DNA of 64,000 nucleotides from NCBI RefSeq assembly GCF_901472495.1, contig NZ_LR590469.1, positions 3,782,001-3,846,000 of the forward strand, given 5' to 3'. The notes below the pieces were generated by a model, which saw only the letters and a list, made by a program, of their open reading frames with translations, had not been told where the DNA came from and did no database searches. Both the position numbers and the translations under genes were made by a program. This document shows, in pieces, positions 44,405 to 52,627 of this stretch. Every line of letters begins with the position of its first letter. The stretch's first letter is position 1. Origin of the DNA: Yersinia enterocolitica subsp. enterocolitica (GTDB lineage: Bacteria > Pseudomonadota > Gammaproteobacteria > Enterobacterales > Enterobacteriaceae).

Positions 44405-45418
44405 TTACTTAGCTTCTTCATCCGGGAATTTGGCGATAAAGCTTTCCGCATCTTCAACCATGGATTTAGTGCCCACGAAGAAAGGTGCGCGCTGGTGCAG
44501 TTTCTCCGGCACGATATCCAGAATGCGATTAACCCCATCAGTGGCTTTCCCACCGGCTTGTTCTGCCAGGAATGCCATTGGATTGCACTCATACAGCAAA
44601 CGCAATTTACCTTGCGGATGGCTGGCGGTACTTGGGTAAATATAAATCCCACCTTTCAACAGGTTACGATGGAAGTCGGCAACCAGTGAGCCAATATAGC
44701 GTGAAGTGTATGGGCGCTGAGTGGCTTCATCTTGCTCTTGGCAATATTTGATGTATTTCTTCACACCCAATGGGAATTTAATGTAGTTCCCTTCGTTGAT
44801 GGAATACATGCAACCGGTTGCGGGATAACGCACTTTTTCGCCGGATAAACAGAAAACGCCCAGCGATGGATCATAAGTGAAGGTATGGACGCCATAACCG
44901 GTGGTATACACCAACATGGTTGACGAGCCGTACACCACATAGCCTGCCGCAACTTGCTTAGTGCCCGGTTGCAGGAAGTCTGCTTCAGTAATCGGTGTGC
45001 CAAATGGGGTGATGCGACGATAGATGGAGAAAATAGTACCGACGGACACATTCACGTCAATATTTGAAGAACCATCCAGCGGATCCATCAGAACCACATA
45101 TTTGGCATTTTCTGCGCGGCCACCATCAAAGATAACAATGTCATCTTCTTCTTCTGAGGCGATACCGGCCACTTCGCCACGCGCTTTTAGGGCTGCTTTC
45201 AACTTTTCATTGGCAAACAGATCGAGTTTCATCTGGTCTTCGCCTTGAATATTTGAAACACCGCTCGCACCTAAAATATCAACCAGACCTGCTTTGTTGA
45301 TGTCGCGATGAATGATTTTTGCGCCGAGTTTGATTGCTGAAAGTAATGCAGTTAATTCGCCGGTGGCGTGAGAGAAGTCTAACTGTTTCTCAACGATGAA
45401 TTCGCCTAACGTTTTCAT
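44405..45418 (-). CDS. fbp: Class 1 fructose-1,6-bisphosphatase
   Basis: This gluconeogenic enzyme converts fructose-1,6-bisphosphate to fructose-6-phosphate and is inhibited by AMP. MDPLDGSSNIDVNVSVGTIF contains the metal-binding motif; AGIASEEEDD and GKLRLLYECNPMAFL are also conserved. From the ATG at 45418 (MKTLGEFIVEKQ) it has 337 residues; a longer frame to 45523 would add 35 residues with no family support. Confidence 0.96.
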   Translation of the reverse strand: MKTLGEFIVEKQLDFSHATGELTALLSAIKLGAKIIHRDINKAGLVDILGASGVSNIQGEDQMKLDLFANEKLKAALKARGEVAGIASEEEDDIVIFDGGRAENAKYVVLMDPLDGSSNIDVNVSVGTIFSIYRRITPFGTPITEADFLQPGTKQVAAGYVVYGSSTMLVYTTGYGVHTFTYDPSLGVFCLSGEKVRYPATGCMYSINEGNYIKFPLGVKKYIKYCQEQDEATQRPYTSRYIGSLVADFHRNLLKGGIYIYPSTASHPQGKLRLLYECNPMAFLAEQAGGKATDGVNRILDIVPEKLHQRAPFFVGTKSMVEDAESFIAKFPDEEAK

Positions 45419-45587
45419 GACACAATCCCTGAATCTACGGTTAAATATCGATTTATTAACGAACAACTCACTTAATGGCAGCAGTGTAGCCCAAAGGTAA
45501 GAATTATTCATAGGCAATTCCATTTCTTCTCTTTGATTCTGAGCGGTAGAATGGTGGCAAACTCGAAGCTATTAATACGGAAAATTT

Positions 45588-46976
45588 ATGCGCATTCACA
45601 TATTAGGTATCTGCGGCACTTTCATGGGCGGCTTGGCTATGCTCGCCCGTTCATTAGGTCATGAAGTGACGGGATCGGATGCTAACGTGTATCCGCCGAT
45701 GAGCACACAGTTGGAGAACCAAGGGATCGACTTGATCCAGGGATATGACCCAGCTCAGCTGAAACCAACACCGGATCTCGTTATTATCGGCAATGCCATG
45801 ACCCGTGGTAATCCTTGCGTTGAAGCGGTATTGGAACAAGGTATCCCGTATGTGTCTGGCCCACAATGGCTGCATGACCATGTGTTGCCGGAGCGCTGGG
45901 TATTGGCAATCGCCGGTACACACGGCAAGACCACCACTGCTGGGATGGTAGCCTGGATTCTGGAAGCTTGCGGTTATGAGCCTGGTTTTGTCATTGGTGG
46001 TGTGCCTGGTAATTTCGATGTTTCAGCTCGTTTAGGCAATAGCCCATTCTTTGTCATCGAAGCTGATGAATATGATTGCGCCTTCTTTGATAAGCGTTCC
46101 AAATTTGTTCATTACAGCCCAAGAACTTTGGTGATGAATAACCTTGAGTTTGATCATGCTGATATCTTTGATGATCTTAATGCGATCCAGAAGCAATTTC
46201 ATCATCTGGTGCGCCTGGTGCCACCAGGAACAGGCAGAATCATTATTCCGGGTAATGACAACCATCTCAAACAAGTAATGGCGATGGGCTGCTGGAGTGA
46301 ACAAGAACTGGTGGGGGAAACGGGCCGTTGGTTTGCACGTAAAGTCGCAGTAGATGCCAGTGTCTTTGAAGTGTTCCTCGACAATAAATTGGTGGGCGAG
46401 GTCAGTTGGTCATTGGTGGGTGAGCATAATATGCATAATGGCTTAATGGCTATTGCTGCTGCTCGGCATGTAGGCGTACTACCGGCTGCAGCTTGTCGGG
46501 CGCTGGGGGATTTTATTAATGCCCGTCGCCGGTTGGAATTACGCGGTGAAGCCCATGGTGTCACGGTTTATGATGATTTTGCCCATCATCCTACAGCAAT
46601 TCTTGCGACACTGGCGGCGCTGCGCAGTAAAGTCGGCGGAACAGCACGAATTCTGGCGGTACTGGAGCCGCGTTCTAACACCATGAAGTTGGGGATGTGT
46701 AGAAACGAATTGGCACCGTCATTAGGCCGTGCAGATGAAGTATTCTTGTTCCAGCCGCAGCATATTCCATGGCAAGTGGTCGAAGTTGCCGAAGCCTGTA
46801 TTCAGCCAGCGTATTGGAGTGCTGATATTGATACGTTAGTTGATATGGTTGTCAAAACAGCCCAACCAGGGGATCACATTCTGGTGATGAGTAATGGCGG
46901 CTTTGGCGGTATTCATGACAAATTATTGAGTGCTTTGAGTCAAAAAGCAGAGTATGAGGCACAGTCTCAGGAGTAA
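45588..46976 (+). CDS. mpl: UDP-N-acetylmuramate:L-alanyl-gamma-D-glutamyl-meso-diaminopimelate ligase
   Basis: Mpl recycles murein tripeptide by joining it to UDP-MurNAc. It is a Mur ligase: ATP-binding AGTHGKTTTAGM (~residues 107-118), the central domain with EADEYDCAFFDKRSKF, and the C-terminal domain with YDDFAHHPTA. It has 462 residues, E. coli 457. Divergent from fbp, as in E. coli. Confidence 0.96.
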   Translation: MRIHILGICGTFMGGLAMLARSLGHEVTGSDANVYPPMSTQLENQGIDLIQGYDPAQLKPTPDLVIIGNAMTRGNPCVEAVLEQGIPYVSGPQWLHDHVLPERWVLAIAGTHGKTTTAGMVAWILEACGYEPGFVIGGVPGNFDVSARLGNSPFFVIEADEYDCAFFDKRSKFVHYSPRTLVMNNLEFDHADIFDDLNAIQKQFHHLVRLVPPGTGRIIIPGNDNHLKQVMAMGCWSEQELVGETGRWFARKVAVDASVFEVFLDNKLVGEVSWSLVGEHNMHNGLMAIAAARHVGVLPAAACRALGDFINARRRLELRGEAHGVTVYDDFAHHPTAILATLAALRSKVGGTARILAVLEPRSNTMKLGMCRNELAPSLGRADEVFLFQPQHIPWQVVEVAEACIQPAYWSADIDTLVDMVVKTAQPGDHILVMSNGGFGGIHDKLLSALSQKAEYEAQSQE

Positions 46977-46983
46977 GCAGGAT

Positions 46984-47008
46984 AAAAAAAGCCCCCGCAT
47001 AGCGGGGG
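46984..47008 (-). terminator. Terminator between mpl and the DUF1471 gene
   Basis: The stem CCCCCGC / GCGGGGG has a 3-nt loop. On the minus strand it is followed by C and seven T. The plus strand side has only TAAAAG, so it serves mostly the minus strand. A second hairpin (ATGCCCC / GGGGCAT) lies at 47190-47210. Confidence 0.8.
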
Positions 47009-47229
47009 TAAAAGGGTTCGTCGGATAGACGACGAGGGATTATTCTGTTGCGGTAGTGATCTAATACATCTGTTAAATCAATATCATTTCCAATGAGTAT
47101 TCTATTCAATAGTCAGAAAATTCATCTTTGTGTTAATTTTCAACCTATTGAATAAACCATCGAAATATTAAAAACCTAAAATAGAAAGTATGCCCCTTAT
47201 TACGGGGCATTTACTTTTATTTCTTAAAC

Positions 47230-47493
47230 TTACTTGTAGATCTCAGCAGTGGCATGCCAATTGTTCTCTTCACGAGCTTCAATCACTTTGTAAGCTTTAG
47301 CGCCCATTGCATCGGCTTTCTCAGACAGTGCCTGGCGAATATCAGAAGGTGCACCATTCAGGCCACTGACGGTAATAGTCCCCATCGGCTGTAAGTTAGC
47401 GGCTTGATTTTCACTGATTGAATCAGCTGCAAAAACACCAAATGACAATGCAGATAGAATGCTCATGGTTGCGATAGTAGTTTTAACTTTCAT
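47230..47493 (-). CDS. Periplasmic DUF1471 (YdgH/BhsA/McbA-like) protein
   Basis: The 87-residue protein has a signal peptide (cleavage near VFA-ADS) and a single DUF1471 domain: LQPMGTITVSGLNGAPSDI, KADAMGAKAYKVIEA and a terminal TAEIYK. Related small proteins (YahO, McbA, BhsA) respond to envelope or acid stress. The exact role is unknown. AGAGG precedes the ATG. A CRP-like site is centred ~48 bp upstream. Confidence 0.83.
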   Translation of the reverse strand: MKVKTTIATMSILSALSFGVFAADSISENQAANLQPMGTITVSGLNGAPSDIRQALSEKADAMGAKAYKVIEAREENNWHATAEIYK

Positions 47494-47533
47494 ATTATTA
47501 CCTCTATTTATTCTTTTATCACTTCACAGGAAG

Positions 47534-47549
47534 TGTGATTTACGTCACG
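47534..47549. promoter_or_regulatory. CRP-like site upstream of the DUF1471 gene
   Basis: TGTGATTTACGTCACG matches TGTGA-N6-TCACA at 9 of 10 positions. It overlaps the expected start of the candidate promoter at 47556-47584, so if used it might repress that start or activate a closer one. Confidence 0.5.
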
Positions 47550-47861
47550 AAAATGAGTATACAGCTAGTAACTGAGAATATTAATAGCCAGCTAATAATA
47601 TTTGTCGTCACTTTCTCGTAAGTTATTACTTTTTAATAACCAAAAGGAATAAAAACTGATTAAAAAACAGCAGTTTTAAGAAAAAATAGTGTTTTTTCAA
47701 TGCGATAAGTGTTTTTGACTAAAAGTGCGAAAGAGTATGGTGACTTTGACCATAAATGGAATAAAAACAGGGGTATTGAGTGATTTTAAATAGATAAGGC
47801 AGTCTGATGCCCTGTTTGTTGCGAGATATTTAGGACTAATAAGGGGGAGATGTGTACCAAA

Positions 47862-47889
47862 TGAGAAAATGCGGCATATAAGGCCGCAT
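47862..47889 (-). terminator. argR terminator
   Basis: The stem ATGCGGC / GCCGCAT is followed on the minus strand by TTTTCTCATTT. Confidence 0.82.
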
Positions 47890-47907
47890 CTATAAATTCG
47901 TGGAGAA

Positions 47908-48378
47908 TTAAAGCTCTTGTTCAAACAAGCGGAGGATGGCCTCGTGTAACTGTTCGACAGTGAAACCTCTGGCTGGCGTGGTAAAAATGGTATCGTCACC
48001 CGCAATACTGCCTAGAATACCTTCCGCTTTACCTAATGAGTCCAGTAGGCGCGCGATCAATTGGGCCGCACCTGGGCTGGTGTTAATCACCACCACTGAA
48101 TCGTTATAATCGACATCCAATACCAGGTTCTTTAGTGGGCTGCTGGTTGTCGGAACGCCTAATTCAGCCGGTAAACAATAAACCATCTCCATTTTTGCAT
48201 TACGCGTTCTGACCGCACCAAATTTGGTCAACATGCGCGAAACTTTGGACTGATTAATATTTTCAAAGCCTTCTTCCTGCAAGGCCAAAACGATTTCACC
48301 TTGAGAACTGAATTTCTCTTCTTTCAATAACGCTTTAAACGCCTTGATAAGATCTTCTTGTTTGGCGGGGTTACGCAT
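47908..48378 (-). CDS. argR: Arginine repressor
   Basis: ArgR is the hexameric arginine-responsive repressor and an XerCD accessory factor. The N-terminal winged helix is in residues 1-75; the oligomerisation and arginine-binding domain contains GSIAGDDTIFTTPARGF. It has 156 residues, as in E. coli. An ARG box lies upstream, consistent with autoregulation. Divergent from mdh. Confidence 0.97.
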   Translation of the reverse strand: MRNPAKQEDLIKAFKALLKEEKFSSQGEIVLALQEEGFENINQSKVSRMLTKFGAVRTRNAKMEMVYCLPAELGVPTTSSPLKNLVLDVDYNDSVVVINTSPGAAQLIARLLDSLGKAEGILGSIAGDDTIFTTPARGFTVEQLHEAILRLFEQEL

Positions 48379-48405
48379 TTTTTATGCCCTGAACAGTCAA
48401 TAGTG

Positions 48406-48444
48406 AATAGGATTATTATGCATATAAATGAATTTTTATTCAAC
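48406..48444. promoter_or_regulatory. ARG box(es) in the argR promoter
   Basis: TGAATTTTTATTCA at 48429-48442 is a perfect dyad fitting the ArgR half-site pattern TGAAT-N4-ATTCA. A weaker partner lies 3 bp away (48406-48423, with ATTATGCAT), the usual tandem arrangement. Autorepression of argR is inferred. Confidence 0.7.
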
Positions 48445-48841
48445 ATGACTATGGAGTATTGGTGATAAAAGCCCTGATATCAAGGTGTGCTGAAATTTTA
48501 ACACTACCCGCCTGTTACGATTATGCTAAATCAGCTTTTTTTAACATTAGTGCTGAGTAGCTAAAATGTTATTAAAATGATGTTGTTTTGATGTAAAGGA
48601 AGGGTGTAATGTAACCGCCGATTAACCTGTCATGAATACTGCGAGGAATTTTAGAATAATGTGCGCTATATCATTAATGAATAAGCGATTTACTCTAAAA
48701 TAGACAAACCTTATGCGCCTTTTTGATGCGTGATATCTCAATCTGACTGTTAATAGATTGTGTTTAAAATCGCAATAAATTAAGGTTCGTAAATAGATGA
48801 ATTCACGGCAAATTTAAATTAAATATAATAAGGAGTATAGG
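48445..48841. other. argR-mdh intergenic region
   Basis: About 400 bp of AT-rich DNA with no coding sequence. It should carry the mdh promoter and its carbon and oxygen control; I could not mark a reliable CRP or ArcA site. Confidence 0.5.
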
Positions 48842-49777
48842 ATGAAAGTTGCAGTTCTCGGTGCCGCTGGTGGTATCGGCCAGGCCCTCGCTCTTCTACT
48901 CAAGACCCAGCTTCCTTCAGGTTCAGACCTCTCATTATATGACATCGCGCCAGTGACTCCTGGTGTTGCGGTTGATCTGAGCCACATCCCAACTGCTGTT
49001 AATATTAAAGGTTTCAGCGGTGAAGATGCTACCCCGGCCCTGAAAGGGGCAGATATTGTTCTGATCTCTGCGGGTGTCGCACGTAAACCTGGCATGGATC
49101 GCTCAGATCTGTTCAATGTGAACGCGGGTATTGTTCGTAATCTGGTTGAGCAAATCGCGCGTACTTGCCCGAAAGCTTTAATTGGTATCATTACTAACCC
49201 AGTTAATACAACCGTTGCTATTGCGGCAGAAGTGCTGAAAAAAGCCGGTGTTTACGATAAAAACAAATTATTCGGTATTACTACTCTCGATACCATCCGT
49301 TCAAATACCTTTGTTGCAGAGCTGAAAGGTAAGCAACCTCAGGATATCGAAGTACCAGTTATTGGCGGCCATTCAGGTGTGACCATTCTTCCATTGCTTT
49401 CACAAATTCCAGGTATCAGCTTCACAGAACAAGAAGTTATTGATCTGACTAAGCGTATCCAGAATGCAGGCACTGAAGTTGTCGAAGCAAAAGCCGGTGG
49501 CGGGTCAGCGACTCTGTCTATGGGGCAAGCTGCTGCACGCTTTGGTCTTTCTTTGGTTCGTGCTTTGCAAGGCGAAAGCAATGTTGTGGAATGTTCTTAC
49601 GTTGAAGGTGATGGCAAGTATGCCCGCTTCTTTGCTCAGCCAATTCTATTGGGTAAAGATGGCGTAGCGGAACGGAAAGATATCGGCAAACTGAGTGCTT
49701 TTGAACAACAAGCACTGGAAAATATGCTAGATGTTCTGCATAAAGATATTGAGTTAGGCGAGCAGTTCGTCAAATAA
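48842..49777 (+). CDS. mdh: Malate dehydrogenase
   Basis: This TCA-cycle NAD-dependent enzyme interconverts malate and oxaloacetate. The Rossmann loop is VLGAAGGIGQ at residues 5-14; RKPGMDRSDLF supplies substrate arginines and IGGHSG the catalytic histidine. It has 311 residues, E. coli 312. It is preceded by AGGAGTATAGG. Confidence 0.98.
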   Translation: MKVAVLGAAGGIGQALALLLKTQLPSGSDLSLYDIAPVTPGVAVDLSHIPTAVNIKGFSGEDATPALKGADIVLISAGVARKPGMDRSDLFNVNAGIVRNLVEQIARTCPKALIGIITNPVNTTVAIAAEVLKKAGVYDKNKLFGITTLDTIRSNTFVAELKGKQPQDIEVPVIGGHSGVTILPLLSQIPGISFTEQEVIDLTKRIQNAGTEVVEAKAGGGSATLSMGQAAARFGLSLVRALQGESNVVECSYVEGDGKYARFFAQPILLGKDGVAERKDIGKLSAFEQQALENMLDVLHKDIELGEQFVK

Positions 49778-49788
49778 ATCAGTGTAGT

Positions 49789-49855
49789 AGGGGCTATATA
49801 ATAGCCCCTTGAATGACACCATCAACCGCCGATGCATTTTATTGGCGGTTTTTTT
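49789..49855 (+). terminator. Two hairpins after mdh
   Basis: The first stem (AGGGGCTAT / ATAGCCCCT, 49789-49809) has no T-run. The second (AACCGCC / GGCGGTT, 49824-49850) is followed by five more T and reaches the stop codon of the convergent sfsB. Confidence 0.85.
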
Positions 49856-50129
49856 ATTCTTCGGTTATAGGCTGTCTTATTCTCACTTTTCGGTCGAGAA
49901 GTGCACCGGTTTTTGAATCAAAATAGCGTGTTGGCCAAATTTCAGAAGGATGAATTTCCAGACATTCTGCAATCAACCATTCCCCCTTAGGCCAAGGCCG
50001 AGTTAGCGCATTAGCAAGTGTGGATGAGCTTAAACCTGCTTTTCGAGAGACTGCTGCCAGAGTGGTGTCTTTTTTACGTAGTGCCGCAATGATGTCGGCT
50101 GGGTGCCAATCAGATTTCCTTAAAATCAT
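49854..50129 (-). CDS. sfsB: Ner/SfsB-family DNA-binding protein
   Basis: A 91-residue HTH protein of the Nlp/SfsB/Mu Ner family: DWHPADIIAALRKKDTTLAAVS and SSTLANALTRPWPKGE are the family signature. E. coli sfsB, also next to ispB, activates maltose genes with CRP when overexpressed. It is convergent with mdh and divergent from the gene at 50313. AAGGATT precedes the ATG. Confidence 0.88.
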   Translation of the reverse strand: MILRKSDWHPADIIAALRKKDTTLAAVSRKAGLSSSTLANALTRPWPKGEWLIAECLEIHPSEIWPTRYFDSKTGALLDRKVRIRQPITEE

Positions 50130-50219
50130 CTTTAATCCTTTTTTTTTCTAAGCCGCTGGCGTGTTAGTGATATAAATAACGGTACATTGTTAATCATACG
50201 GTGAACAGAAAGTAATTAT

Positions 50220-50234
50220 TTAGAAGTATTCTAA
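50220..50234. promoter_or_regulatory. Palindrome between the divergent regulators
   Basis: TTAGAAGTATTCTAA is a perfect 6+3+6 dyad. A further half-site TTCTAA is at 50264-50269. It lies in the 183-bp gap between sfsB and the Mu-type regulator, so it is a candidate operator for one or both. Confidence 0.45.
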
Positions 50235-50312
50235 CATTTATTTTCTGAAAGATTTTAAATGTTTTCTAAATATTCCTTTTTTGTGTCGTAACGCATATTA
50301 GGAAGCAACACC

Positions 50313-50660
50313 ATGAAAAAAGAGTGGTTTGCCGCTAAGGAATTGGCCGGTCTTGATGGGCTACCGTCATCACCACAAGGAGTTAACCTCATGGCTAAAC
50401 GTGAGGGATGGGAACAGCGCCGCCGCCGTGGTGTTCAAGGCAAGGCTGTCGAGTACCATATTGAAAGTTTACCTCCCACTATACTGAATTCATTACAGTT
50501 AAGGGAGGATCCTGCTCAATATACGACAACACGACAGGACCCGCTGGTTCTCTGGGTTGAAGCGTATTATCATTTTACTGAGGCTGAACGTGAGCAAGTC
50601 ATTACGTTTATTTTTCGTGAGGGCGCTAAAAGCTTGATAGAGCGGTTGGCGACAGATTAG
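50313..50660 (+). CDS. Mu-type N-terminal HTH DNA-binding protein
   Basis: The 115-residue protein starts KKEWFAAKELAGLDGLPSSP and continues NLMAKREGWEQRRRRGVQGK, the winged HTH found at the N-terminus of Mu transposase and the Mu repressor. The C-terminal half (WVEAYYHFTEAEREQVITFI) resembles E. coli YfeC/YfeD-type regulators (DUF1323). No transposase catalytic domain is attached. It is likely a domesticated Mu-like regulator. AGGAAG precedes the ATG. Confidence 0.78.
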   Translation: MKKEWFAAKELAGLDGLPSSPQGVNLMAKREGWEQRRRRGVQGKAVEYHIESLPPTILNSLQLREDPAQYTTTRQDPLVLWVEAYYHFTEAEREQVITFIFREGAKSLIERLATD

Positions 50661-50683
50661 TGCAGGGGTTGTTGCCAATGGAT

Positions 50684-50708
50684 AACTCCGGCAATGATAC
50701 CGGAGTTT
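50684..50708. terminator. Bidirectional terminator between the Mu-type regulator and ispB
   Basis: AACTCCGG and CCGGAGTT pair across an 8-nt loop. Flanking genes converge. Confidence 0.82.
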
Positions 50709-50720
50709 CCATATGATTTC

Positions 50721-51692
50721 TTAAAACGAACGTTGTACGGCAATATGCGCCAAACCTTCTAAAGCCAGGCGATAATCGCTTTCAGGGAGAACCTGCAAAG
50801 CAGCAATGGCTTTGTCTGCCTCTTCTTCAGCACGCTGGCGGGTGTAATCGAGTGAGCCACACTGCTGCATTGCAACTAATACGGGTTCGAGTAAATGGCG
50901 GCCATTACCTTCTTCAATGGCTTGCCGAATCATTGCGGCTTGCTCTGGCGTTCCATTGTGCATTGCATGCAGTAAAGGGAGGGTTGGTTTGCCTTCGTTC
51001 AGGTCATCACCGGTATTTTTACCCAAAGTGGTGCCATCTGAACTGTAATCCAGCAGGTCATCGATAAGCTGAAAAGCTGTGCCAAGATAGCGGCCATAAT
51101 TCTGTAAGGCGAGTTCCTGCTCTTCAGTCGCATCGGATAAGACCGCCGCCGACTGCGATGCTGCTTCGAACAAGCGGGCTGTCTTGCTGTAGATGACCTG
51201 CATATAGTTTTCTTCAGTGATGTCAGGATTATTGCAGTTCATTAACTGCAAAACTTCACCTTCCGCAATCACGTTGGTTGCGTCCGACATCAATGTAAGA
51301 ACACGCAGCGATTCAAGGCTGGTCATCATCTGGAATGAGCGGGTATAGATATAGTCACCCACCAATACACTGGCAGCATTACCAAAGGCGGCATTGGCTG
51401 TCGCCTTACCACGGCGCATATCTGATTCATCGACGACATCATCATGCAGCAGAGTTGCTGTATGGATAAATTCAATCAATGCCGCGACCGTAATATGTTT
51501 AGTGCCTTGATAGCCAAGCGCTCGAGCCACCAAAACCGCGATCATGGGACGGATACGTTTCCCACCGCCACTGATTATGTAATGGCCCAATTGATTGATG
51601 AGAACAACATCAGAGTTCAATTGATCGAGAATGGTTGTGTTTACAGCCGCCATATCTGGCGCGGTTAAGTCGATAATCTTTTCTAGGTTCAT
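50721..51692 (-). CDS. ispB: Octaprenyl diphosphate synthase
   Basis: This essential trans-prenyl transferase makes the C40 side chain of ubiquinone-8 and menaquinone-8. The two aspartate-rich motifs are seen: LLHDDVVDESDMRRG and LIDDLLDYSSD. It has 323 residues, the family length. Divergent from rplU, as in E. coli. Confidence 0.97.
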   Translation of the reverse strand: MNLEKIIDLTAPDMAAVNTTILDQLNSDVVLINQLGHYIISGGGKRIRPMIAVLVARALGYQGTKHITVAALIEFIHTATLLHDDVVDESDMRRGKATANAAFGNAASVLVGDYIYTRSFQMMTSLESLRVLTLMSDATNVIAEGEVLQLMNCNNPDITEENYMQVIYSKTARLFEAASQSAAVLSDATEEQELALQNYGRYLGTAFQLIDDLLDYSSDGTTLGKNTGDDLNEGKPTLPLLHAMHNGTPEQAAMIRQAIEEGNGRHLLEPVLVAMQQCGSLDYTRQRAEEEADKAIAALQVLPESDYRLALEGLAHIAVQRSF

Positions 51693-51849
51693 TGTTATAT
51701 TCAGCTGTTTTTCTCTTTAACTGCGACGAGATTACCGCCCACATTATTACATGACGTTCCCTGAGACTATGATTGTACTTGAAAAATCCATCAAATAAAC
51801 GAGATGTAAGAAACTGTGCTTTTTTTCTTCTCTTGGGCTGATTATATAC

Positions 51850-51878
51850 TTGTCATTCACTACATTTTTGCGTAGAAT
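51850..51878 (+). promoter_or_regulatory. Sigma-70 promoter of the rplU operon
   Basis: TTGTCA (51850-51855), 17 nt, TAGAAT (51873-51878), and then the GC-rich discriminator TCGCGCCC typical of ribosomal protein promoters. Confidence 0.78.
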
Positions 51879-51951
51879 TCGCGCCCTATTGTGAATATTT
51901 ATAGTGCGCTCTGGACTACAAAAGTGGAGTGTGCGGAAAGCGGAGTTTTAT

Positions 51952-52263
51952 ATGTACGCGGTTTTCCAAAGTGGTGGTAAACAACACCGAGTAAGCGAAG
52001 GTCAAACCATTCGCCTGGAAAAGCTGGACATCGCAACTGGTGAAGCTGTTGAGTTTGACCAAGTTCTGATGATTGCTAACGGTGAAGAAATCAATATCGG
52101 CGCTCCTTTAGTTGTCGGTGGCGTGGTTAAGGCTGAAGTCGTTGCTCACGGTCGTGGCGAGAAGATTAAGATTGTTAAATTCCGTCGTCGTAAGCATTAC
52201 CGTAAGCAGCAAGGTCATCGTCAGTGGTTCACTGATGTTAAAATCACCGGTATCAGCGCTTAA
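51952..52263 (+). CDS. rplU: 50S ribosomal protein L21
   Basis: A 103-residue 23S rRNA-binding protein, beginning MYAVFQSGGKQHRVSEGQT and ending in FRRRKHYRKQQGHRQWF...TGISA as in E. coli. An in-frame extension upstream to 51904 is not supported by the family. rpmA follows after 19 bp. Confidence 0.98.
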   Translation: MYAVFQSGGKQHRVSEGQTIRLEKLDIATGEAVEFDQVLMIANGEEINIGAPLVVGGVVKAEVVAHGRGEKIKIVKFRRRKHYRKQQGHRQWFTDVKITGISA

Positions 52264-52282
52264 GATTTAGGAGAGCGGATAA

Positions 52283-52540
52283 ATGGCACATAAAAAGGCT
52301 GGTGGCTCGACTCGTAACGGTCGTGACTCCGAAAGTAAACGTCTTGGCGTAAAACGTTTTGGCGGCGAAGCAGTTTTGGCAGGTAGCATCATCGTTCGTC
52401 AGCGTGGCACTAAGTTCCATGCAGGCATCGACGTAGGTTGCGGCAAAGACCACACTCTGTTTGCTTTGAAAGACGGTAAAGTCAAGTTCGAAGTTAAAGG
52501 CCCGAAAAACCGTAAATTTATCAGCATCGAAGCTGAATAA
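52283..52540 (+). CDS. rpmA: 50S ribosomal protein L27
   Basis: The 85-residue protein reaches the peptidyl-transferase centre with its N-terminus (AHKKAGGSTRNGRDSESKRL). AGGAGAG precedes the ATG. Followed by a terminator, before yhbE. Confidence 0.98.
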   Translation: MAHKKAGGSTRNGRDSESKRLGVKRFGGEAVLAGSIIVRQRGTKFHAGIDVGCGKDHTLFALKDGKVKFEVKGPKNRKFISIEAE

Positions 52541-52566
52541 GTTTTTCGCGTCCTGTAAATAGATGT

Positions 52567-52597
52567 AAGCCCTGCAATTTCGTTGCGGGGCTTTTTA
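52567..52597 (+). terminator. Terminator after rpmA
   Basis: AAGCCCTGCAA and TTGCGGGGCTT pair (with one mismatch) across TTTCG, followed by TTT. yhbE and obgE must be expressed by readthrough or their own promoters. Confidence 0.85.
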
Positions 52598-52627
52598 CAT
52601 TTCTGGGTTAACCCCCCCTGGTAAAAA

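Larger units (their letters stand above)
47494..47907. other. AT-rich gene-free stretch, DUF1471 gene to argR
   Basis: The 414-bp region holds the CRP-like site, a candidate minus-strand promoter (TTAATA-17 bp-TATACT, 47556-47584) and the argR terminator. I see no coding sequence; a short minus frame at 47697-48005 overlaps argR in another frame and has no supporting features. Confidence 0.55.

Noticed and set aside
49854..50660. Mu-like prophage
   Set aside because: Only two small regulators are present; no transposase, B protein or structural genes, and flanks are core genes.
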